A stretch of DNA of 12,533 nt from Bacillota bacterium (GTDB lineage Bacteria; Bacillota; Clostridia; Christensenellales; Aristaeellaceae). This document shows, in pieces, positions 8,245-12,533 of the stretch; within the stretch, counting starts at the first letter, position 1; every line of letters begins with the position of its first letter. The stretch is from the NCBI GenBank assembly GCA_023459675.1, contig JAEWTC010000007.1, positions 1 to 12,533 of the forward strand. The letters are read 5' to 3'. Both the position numbers and the translations under genes were made by a program. The notes below the pieces were generated by a model. It was given only the letters and a program-made list of their open reading frames with translations. It had not been told where the DNA came from and did no database searches.

Positions 8245-8276
8245 TGACCATTTTACAAATGACGATATCCATTTTA
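8241..8276 (-). promoter_or_regulatory. Putative activator site: TAAAATGG direct repeats 21 bp apart
   Basis: TAAAATGG occurs at 8269-8276 and 8248-8255 on the minus strand, exactly 21 bp from start to start, so both copies face the same side of the helix. AraC-type regulators typically bind repeats with this spacing next to the -35. The second copy overlaps the palindrome AAAATG-GT-CATTTT (8241-8254). The response regulator at 1-1058 is the natural candidate protein, but that link is inference. Confidence 0.5.
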
Positions 8277-8452
8277 TAAATCCGCACCGGTCATCACGAT
8301 GTGCGCGCCCGGTTCAAACCGCCCGTATTCCCCTCAGAATTCGCGGCGATTTCCCAATGATAGGCGGCCTCCCCCGTATGCGAAACCCCACATCGCCCCC
8401 AAAGCAGGCCGGCCGCGATCCGCCCGCCGCGAGCAGCAGCCGATGCATGAAA

Positions 8453-8514
8453 TTGACGGCAACCGGAAAACCCGCAGCGGAGCAACCCGCTGCGGGTTTT
8501 CAGTTGCCGGTCAA
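8453..8514 (-). terminator. Long-stem terminator of the TetR-ABC operon
   Basis: A perfect 14-bp stem (8467-8480 with 8487-8500, arm AAAACCCGCAGCGG) closes on a 6-base loop. An outer stem extends it: GGCAAC (8458-8463) pairs with GTTGCC (8503-8508), and TTGAC (8453-8457) pairs with GTCAA (8510-8514), with short bulges between. The A and T runs on both sides of the inner stem let it act in either direction. It lies about 66 bases after the permease stop. Confidence 0.8.
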
Positions 8515-8580
8515 AGTATAGGGCAGGCTTCCCCTGCCGGAGCGCGCCGGAGCCTTCCCGCGAACCCTGCCGCGGGAGGG

Positions 8581-9603
8581 TTACAGCGTTCTGAACTTCT
8601 TCAGCGCCAGCGTGTTGACGACGAACAGCACGACGCCGTACCCGGCGAGAGTCAGCACATACGGCCAGACCACGGAGAACCCCGCGCCTTCGATGAGCAC
8701 CCGGCGAATGGATTCCGCGCTGTAAAACACAGGCGTGATATAGCCGAGGTTTCCAAGCCCCAGCGGAATGGTGTCCTGCGGGATCAGCCCGCAGAAGAAC
8801 ACCTGCGGAATGATGAGGGTCGGCACGAACTGCACCACCTGCATTTCCGACGTCGCCACGATGGATACCATCGCCCCGAACAGCACCGCGACCATGGCGT
8901 TGACGAGCATGATCAGGAAGATCAGCCCCACGCTGCCCGCGCACGGCATTTTAAGCACATACAGCACGTAGTTGCAAATCAGCACCGACTGGATAACGGC
9001 AAACACCCCGTACCCCAGGGTATACCCCGCCGTCACCTGCCAGCGGCGGACCGGCGTCATCATGAGCCGCTCCAACGTGCCGCCGGTGCGCTCCCGCACC
9101 AGCGTCATTCCGGAGATGACGAACACGAAGAAGAATGATAAGAACGCCAGAAACACAAACCCCAGCGACTGGAAGGTGGACGCCCCGTCGTTATACACGA
9201 CGTGCGCCCGCACGGCGACCGCCTGCGGTGCGGCGGCCATGGCGCTTTGCAGCGCTTTGAGCGCCTGCGCGCTTTTGACCGTGGTTTCCAAAATCCAGGT
9301 GTCGATCCGCGTCCCCTGCCGCGTAACGACCATGTCAATCTCTTTATGGTCGATCAGTAGCTGGCGCTCGCCGTCAAAGGCAAGCGTATCCAGATCCACA
9401 AAGCGGACGTCCTGGGCTTTGAGCGCCGTTACGATCGCCGTGGGAAGCTCGCTTTCCCTGGCCGCGATGGTCGGCACATACGCGGTATCGTTGAGCAGGA
9501 AATAGATCAGTGTGAACATGAGGATGGGCGCGAACAGAATCAGCCCCAGCGTTCGTTTATCGCCGCGCATCTGGCGGATGACCCGCATTGCAATTCCCCG
9601 CAT
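8581..9603 (-). CDS. ABC-2 type transporter permease
   Basis: This 340-residue membrane component is probably an exporter half that acts as a homodimer with the ATPase upstream. Topology read from the sequence: one membrane segment at about 18-38, an extracytoplasmic domain (about 39-146), then five segments (about 147-168, 192-217, 223-250, 255-280 and 308-334). The conserved cytoplasmic loop RERTGGTLERLMMTPV (170-185) between the second and third segments is diagnostic for ABC-2 permeases of the drug or antibiotic export type. ATG 9603 has GGGAGGTG seven bases upstream and follows the ATPase stop (9605-9607) after one base. The substrate cannot be told. The first 15 residues are basic, as expected for a cytoplasmic N-terminus. 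Confidence 0.92.
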   Translation of the reverse strand: MRGIAMRVIRQMRGDKRTLGLILFAPILMFTLIYFLLNDTAYVPTIAARESELPTAIVTALKAQDVRFVDLDTLAFDGERQLLIDHKEIDMVVTRQGTRIDTWILETTVKSAQALKALQSAMAAAPQAVAVRAHVVYNDGASTFQSLGFVFLAFLSFFFVFVISGMTLVRERTGGTLERLMMTPVRRWQVTAGYTLGYGVFAVIQSVLICNYVLYVLKMPCAGSVGLIFLIMLVNAMVAVLFGAMVSIVATSEMQVVQFVPTLIIPQVFFCGLIPQDTIPLGLGNLGYITPVFYSAESIRRVLIEGAGFSVVWPYVLTLAGYGVVLFVVNTLALKKFRTL

Positions 9604-9604
9604 T

Positions 9605-10324
9605 TTAACGCACCTCCCGGTTGGCCGCTTGAAAAAACAGCTCTTCGATCCGCCCCGTGGCGGTGGAGGCGATCAGCGCCCGCACGGCGGCATACCGGAT
9701 GAGCTTGCCGCCGTAGAGAAGCGCGGCGGTATCGCACTCGGTGACCTCGTCCATCACGTGGGTGGAGATGATCAGGGTTTTCCCGGCCTTTTTCATTTCC
9801 GCAAACCGGTCCCAGATAGTGCGTTTCAAAACGGGGTCAATACCCACGGTCGGCTCGTCCAGCAGCAAAAGCCCGGGTTCGTTCAGCAGCGCCGTTGCCA
9901 GCGACAGCCGCTTTTTCATACCGCCGGAGTAATAGCGCACCAGCTTTTTGCGCTCCTGCCACAGGTCCACCAGCGCCAATACCTCGGCGATGCGTTTTTG
10001 CTTGTGTTTTGGCTGCATCCCATACAGCGACCCGTAAAACTTCAGGTTATCCTCGCCGGTCAGATCGTCGTAAAGCGCGTCGTTCTGGGGCATGTAGCCG
10101 ATGTTTTGCAGCACCTCCAGGTTGGGCACCGTGCGGCCGTCCGCGGTGATGCTGCCCCCGTCCGCGGGGATCGCGCCCAGAAGCAGCCGGATGAGCGTCG
10201 TCTTCCCCGCGCCGGACGGCCCCAAAAGGCACAGAATGCTCCCTGCGGATGCGGTGAACGATACGCCGTTCAGCACGTCTTTTCCGGCAAACCTTTTGGA
10301 GAGATTATCGACTGTGATGTTCAT
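9605..10324 (-). CDS. ABC transporter ATP-binding protein (ABC-2/drug export type)
   Basis: This 239-residue single-cassette ATPase powers the downstream permease. All motifs are intact: Walker A GPSGAGKT (35-42), Q80 in YMPQNDALYDDLTG, signature YSGGMKK (132-138), Walker B LLLLDEP (152-158) with catalytic E157, D-loop GIDP (161-164) and switch H189 in ISTHVMDE. The signature YSGGMKKR and the YDDLTGEDNL stretch are typical of DrrA/CcmA-like exporters. ATG 10324 lies 20 bases inside the end of the repressor gene and is preceded by GGGGAGGAAACCC, so translation is coupled. Only one permease gene follows, which suits a homodimeric channel. The exported compound is unknown. Confidence 0.93.
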   Translation of the reverse strand: MNITVDNLSKRFAGKDVLNGVSFTASAGSILCLLGPSGAGKTTLIRLLLGAIPADGGSITADGRTVPNLEVLQNIGYMPQNDALYDDLTGEDNLKFYGSLYGMQPKHKQKRIAEVLALVDLWQERKKLVRYYSGGMKKRLSLATALLNEPGLLLLDEPTVGIDPVLKRTIWDRFAEMKKAGKTLIISTHVMDEVTECDTAALLYGGKLIRYAAVRALIASTATGRIEELFFQAANREVR

Positions 10325-10904
10325 GGGTTTCCTCCCCTATGTGTTGTTCACATTGCTTGATGAACGCGTCCGCGATGAGTTCGGCCTGTTTGTCCGTAAA
10401 CGCCTGCGGATCGTCGGTTTCGTGGAACAGGCAGTAGCACAGGCTGGCGCCGATCAGGGAGCTTCCCAGCCACTCCACAAGCTCCGCCAGGGTTTCGGCC
10501 GGCAGCTGCACAAAGCAGCCCGCGCGCGCCTGTATATTTTGCAGCGCTCCTGCCCGGACCTGGGTTAATATCAAACGCACGTCCTCATGCTTTTTCGCTT
10601 CGAAAAACAGCATGCGAAACATGGCGTTGAAGCCGATCATATGCCAGAGCAGCCCGCGGCACAGCCGCCGGATATCTTCCCGGAAATCCCCGGAAACGGG
10701 GTCCGGGATTTTCATAACGCCAAACTCCCCGGCAATCCGGTTGGCGACCCGGAGAAACAACGTTCTCTTGTCGCCGAAAATCCGAAACAGCGTCACCTCG
10801 GCAACGCCCGCCTCGGCGGCGATGGCTTTTGTGGTTGCGGCGATGAAGCCGTGCGTTTCAAACTGCATGAGCGCCGCCCGAATGATTTTATCCTCCGTTT
10901 CCAC
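10305..10904 (-). CDS. TetR-family transcriptional repressor
   Basis: This 199-residue repressor has an N-terminal helix-turn-helix at about 24-50 (TTKAIAAEAGVAEVTLFRIF, then GDKRTLF), typical of the TetR family, and a divergent ligand-binding C-terminal half. The start is GTG at 10904. An in-frame TAG lies a short way upstream with no ATG between, and the next in-frame ATG is codon 13, which would cut the first helix. A purine-rich AGAGG lies 13 bases before it, a rather long spacing that suggests modest translation. The gene ends 20 bases inside the ATPase gene. A perfect palindrome at 10934-10949 overlaps its own promoter, so it probably represses the three-gene operon until an effector, perhaps the exported substrate, binds. 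Confidence 0.92.
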   Translation of the reverse strand: METEDKIIRAALMQFETHGFIAATTKAIAAEAGVAEVTLFRIFGDKRTLFLRVANRIAGEFGVMKIPDPVSGDFREDIRRLCRGLLWHMIGFNAMFRMLFFEAKKHEDVRLILTQVRAGALQNIQARAGCFVQLPAETLAELVEWLGSSLIGASLCYCLFHETDDPQAFTDKQAELIADAFIKQCEQHIGEETHEHHSR

Positions 10905-10933
10905 CGTACGATGCGCACCTCTTTTCTAAAAAT

Positions 10934-10949
10934 GTTAGTAATCACTAAC
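10934..10949 (-). promoter_or_regulatory. TetR-type operator palindrome
   Basis: GTTAGT-AATC-ACTAAC is a perfect inverted repeat with 6-bp arms and a 4-base centre. It covers the predicted transcription start of the repressor operon and ends 29 bases before the GTG start. Position and symmetry fit an autorepression operator for the TetR-family protein encoded next to it. Confidence 0.8.
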
Positions 10950-10953
10950 GCAC

Positions 10954-10983
10954 ATCATACGCCTGTGCCGCTCCGGCTGTCAA
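10954..10983 (-). promoter_or_regulatory. Promoter of the TetR-ABC operon
   Basis: On the minus strand a perfect TTGACA (10978-10983) and TATGAT (10954-10959, five of six) are 18 bp apart. Transcription would start near 10947, inside the palindrome at 10934-10949. This is the strongest consensus promoter in the window, consistent with a promoter that is held shut by a repressor. Confidence 0.8.
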
Positions 10984-11054
10984 CACCCAGAAAAAATAAA
11001 AACGCGGCAAAATACAAAAAAAGGAATCCTTGAAGCGCTAGCGAATTTTTTGAT

Positions 11055-11063
11055 TGATATAAA
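11055..11063 (+). promoter_or_regulatory. Possible extended -10 promoter of the EAL gene
   Basis: TGATATAAA has the extended -10 form TG-n-TATAAA in an AT-rich patch. The only -35-like element, TTGAAG (11030-11035), is 22 bp away, which is too far, so the extended element would have to carry the promoter. It implies a leader of about 90 bases before ATG 11161. Confidence 0.4.
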
Positions 11064-11160
11064 ATCAGGAATAACCACGGACACGTGATGGAGCCGGAAA
11101 CGCCGCGATCACAGGGAACCCTTTGATTCCGGACAACTCTCGGTTCGGCAGGAGTCTATC

Positions 11161-11988
11161 ATGCAATACAGAAGAACAGGCAAACGGGAAAGGAAAGCGT
11201 TCCGGCAAGCCGCGCTGCGCTTTCTGATGATTCCCATTTTTTTATCGGTTCTTGCTTCCGTGGTACTGAGCCTATCCGCGTTTGACCGCCGCAGGCAGGA
11301 GCTGTACCGGCAGCAGCAGGAACAGGCCATCACGGCGATGCTGCATTACCGCAACTATATTTCCTACGTAACGTCCATCGTGCGCCGCATTGAAGTGGAA
11401 ACCGTGGAGATCCTGCTGGATCACGGCAACGGGCAAACGGCCGAGGCATTGTTCGTAACCACCATGCTGCAGTACCCCGATTTTTCCTCGATGCGGGTTT
11501 TGACTCCGGACGGCATCGAAGCCCTGCACATCACGCGGGCGGGCGGCGTTTTGCATACTGCGCCGGATAACATGCTGCAGGACCAGTCTTCCGAAGCCTA
11601 TTATCTGGAAACCGCAACGCTGGACCGGCACCAATACCTGTTCTCCGGTCTGCAAACGGATTCGGAACCCGGAAATACGGACGCCCTCGTTTTGCGCATC
11701 AGCGTTCCTTTGGAGGCGGACGAGCGGCGAATCGGCTACTTCGCCGTAGATATCGACATGAGGCCGTACATGGAAAACGCTCCGGCTCTCCCTGGCGCAG
11801 GACGGCTGTCAGGTTTTGATGATGAACGAAAAAGGAGTACTGTACACCCGGGGCCCGGAAACGCTTCCCGCCGAGCCCGGACAGCCGCCGCAAAACGCCT
11901 CCGTTCTCTTCCCCGCTTTGGACCTGAACGCGGACGGCGGCTCCTTCTCCCAACCCGGCATGCTATGCACCTATCTGTCGTTTCATAA
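11161..11988 (+). CDS. Broken gene, 5' part: membrane sensor portion of an EAL-domain protein
   Basis: ATG 11161 has AGGAG six to seven bases upstream (GGCAGGAGTCTATC). A basic N-terminus leads into a membrane segment at about 22-42 (MIPIFLSVLASVVLSLSAF), then an extracytoplasmic Cache-like sensor region from about residue 45 to 205. It includes ISYVTSIVRRIEVETVEILL, MRVLTPDGIEALHI and LRISVPLEADERRIGYFAVDID. The frame is sensible up to M204-E205 (11770-11775). Beyond that the 70 residues to the stop at 11986-11988 look out of frame: basic, arginine-rich and unlike any domain. Removing one A from the AAAA run at 11774-11777 joins this part to the second reading frame as METLRLSLAQDGCQVLMMNE. 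As written, this product would have a sensor but no enzyme domain. A sequencing error, a true null allele or frameshifting are all possible. Confidence 0.8.
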   Translation: MQYRRTGKRERKAFRQAALRFLMIPIFLSVLASVVLSLSAFDRRRQELYRQQQEQAITAMLHYRNYISYVTSIVRRIEVETVEILLDHGNGQTAEALFVTTMLQYPDFSSMRVLTPDGIEALHITRAGGVLHTAPDNMLQDQSSEAYYLETATLDRHQYLFSGLQTDSEPGNTDALVLRISVPLEADERRIGYFAVDIDMRPYMENAPALPGAGRLSGFDDERKRSTVHPGPGNASRRARTAAAKRLRSLPRFGPERGRRLLLPTRHAMHLSVVS

Positions 11989-12533
11989 TCTCTACGACCG
12001 GGGGTTGGACTATTATGTATCCGCCGGCGCGGCCGCAAAGGACATCTTTCTGGTCTGTTATGACAGCCGGAGCATCTATGCCAACGATCTGCAATATACG
12101 TTCTTCCACCATATCCTCCGTTCCTGGAAATTCCAGCTCGGGGCCTGGGCGTTTTTCTTCCTGTTCTACTTTGTGGTGCTGCGCTGGATTTTGATGTACG
12201 ACCAGCCGCGGTTTACCGATTTGTTTTACAACAACCGTTATCCGAAATTCATTCTCCGGCAAGCGCTTCGAAACCGCGAGTTTGAGATTTTCTACCAGCC
12301 GATCGTCAACATCCAGACCGGCGACGTGATGGGGTTTGAAGCGTTGTCCCGCTGGCGCCGCCGCAGCGGGCAGCTGCTGCCGCCGTCCATGTTTATCGAC
12401 GAAATTCTGCATTATCAGCTGGGACAGGCGCTGGATGAAAACGTATTTCTGCAGGTGCGCAAGGACCGCAAGCGCATGGAGCAGATACCGGGGCTTCAGG
12501 ATACCTTCATATCCATCAACTGCTGCCAGCAAA
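11819..12533 (+). CDS. Broken gene, 3' part: EAL-domain cyclic-di-GMP phosphodiesterase, open at right edge
   Basis: This frame continues the broken sensor gene after the shift at 11774-11777 and stays open to the window end. ATG 11819 is the first in-frame methionine after the shift, but no ribosome site precedes it, so it is probably not an independent gene. It completes the extracytoplasmic domain, then has a membrane segment at about 12133-12207 (FQLGAWAFFFLFYFVVLRWI) and the start of an EAL domain: FEIFYQPIVNIQTGDVMGFE, with the E-A-L motif encoded at 12338-12346. It also has the conserved metal-site ISIN with N at 12518-12520. The substrate-contacting residues seen are intact, so the domain may be catalytic, hydrolysing cyclic-di-GMP; the remaining catalytic motifs lie outside the window. 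No GGDEF domain is present between the membrane segment and the EAL domain. Confidence 0.85.
   Translation, partial: MMNEKGVLYTRGPETLPAEPGQPPQNASVLFPALDLNADGGSFSQPGMLCTYLSFHNLYDRGLDYYVSAGAAAKDIFLVCYDSRSIYANDLQYTFFHHILRSWKFQLGAWAFFFLFYFVVLRWILMYDQPRFTDLFYNNRYPKFILRQALRNREFEIFYQPIVNIQTGDVMGFEALSRWRRRSGQLLPPSMFIDEILHYQLGQALDENVFLQVRKDRKRMEQIPGLQDTFISINCCQQ

Larger units (their letters stand above)
8153..8580. other. 428-bp intergenic stretch between transporter operon and efflux operon
   Basis: From right to left it holds the terminator of the efflux operon (8453-8514), about 170 bp of GC-rich DNA without recognisable signals (about 8282-8452), the AT-rich regulatory block of the sugar transporter (8216-8281) and its leader (8153-8210). 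Frames that cross it show no plausible start signal or recognisable protein. Confidence 0.7.

Noticed and set aside
8261..8274. Possible catabolite-responsive element (cre) around GGATATCG in the transporter promoter
   Set aside because: The central CG and flanking TG/CA are one base out of register with the cre consensus.
8153..8287. Upstream extension of the double-cassette ATPase frame to 8287
   Set aside because: The extra 45 residues do not resemble the family N-terminus and would be encoded by the AT-rich promoter block; ATG 8152 has a ribosome site and the usual start.
11101..11150. TCACAGGGAACCC in the leader of the EAL gene, resembling part of the GEMM cyclic-di-GMP riboswitch core
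   Set aside because: The following conserved parts of the motif (the second helix, tetraloop and receptor) are absent, so the likeness is superficial.
11963..12532. Minus-strand open frame of 189 codons at the right end
   Set aside because: It is antisense to the EAL-domain coding sequence, whose frame has recognisable catalytic motifs; the antisense frame has none.

Overview
The window looks like part of the chromosome of a GC-rich member of the Firmicutes, probably an uncultured clostridial lineage. Evidence for this is a YesM/YesN-type two-component pair, a CUT2 sugar ABC transporter, strong AAGGAGG-type ribosome binding sites and short sigma-A-like promoters set in GC-rich DNA. No RNA genes, CRISPR arrays, insertion sequences or phage genes were seen. 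The species cannot be fixed from the sequence.

Region 1 (1-8281, all on the minus strand) is a sugar sensing and uptake locus. In the direction of transcription it starts with a promoter at about 8216-8244, preceded by two 8-bp direct repeats exactly 21 bp apart. It continues with a double-cassette ATPase (6653-8152), two membrane permeases (5564-6646 and 4558-5562) and a solute-binding protein of the RhaS (rhamnose) type (3492-4490), and ends at a hairpin terminator (3428-3461). A second promoter (TTGCGC, 17 bp, TATAAT) then drives a sensory module: a small protein of the Anabaena sensory rhodopsin transducer (ASRT) family (2878-3249), a membrane sensor histidine kinase (1036-2874) and its response regulator (1-1058, running off the left edge). 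The likely logic is that the kinase, perhaps with the binding protein outside and the ASRT-like protein inside, senses a sugar, and the regulator switches on the transporter through the 21-bp repeats. No sugar catabolic genes lie in the window, so rhamnose as substrate is an inference from the family of the binding protein.

Region 2 (8453-10983, minus strand) is a self-contained efflux-type operon. A TTGACA/TATGAT promoter carries a perfect TetR-type palindrome over its start point, followed by a TetR-family repressor (10305-10904, GTG start), an ABC ATPase (9605-10324) and an ABC-2 permease (8581-9603). It closes with a long perfect-stem terminator (8467-8500). The three genes overlap or nearly touch.

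Region 3 (11055-12533, plus strand) is divergent from the repressor operon. It encodes a membrane-bound cyclic-di-GMP phosphodiesterase-type protein (transmembrane segment, extracellular sensor domain, second transmembrane segment, EAL domain). Its reading frame is broken by an apparent one-base insertion in an AAAA run at 11774-11777. The EAL part is open to the right edge.
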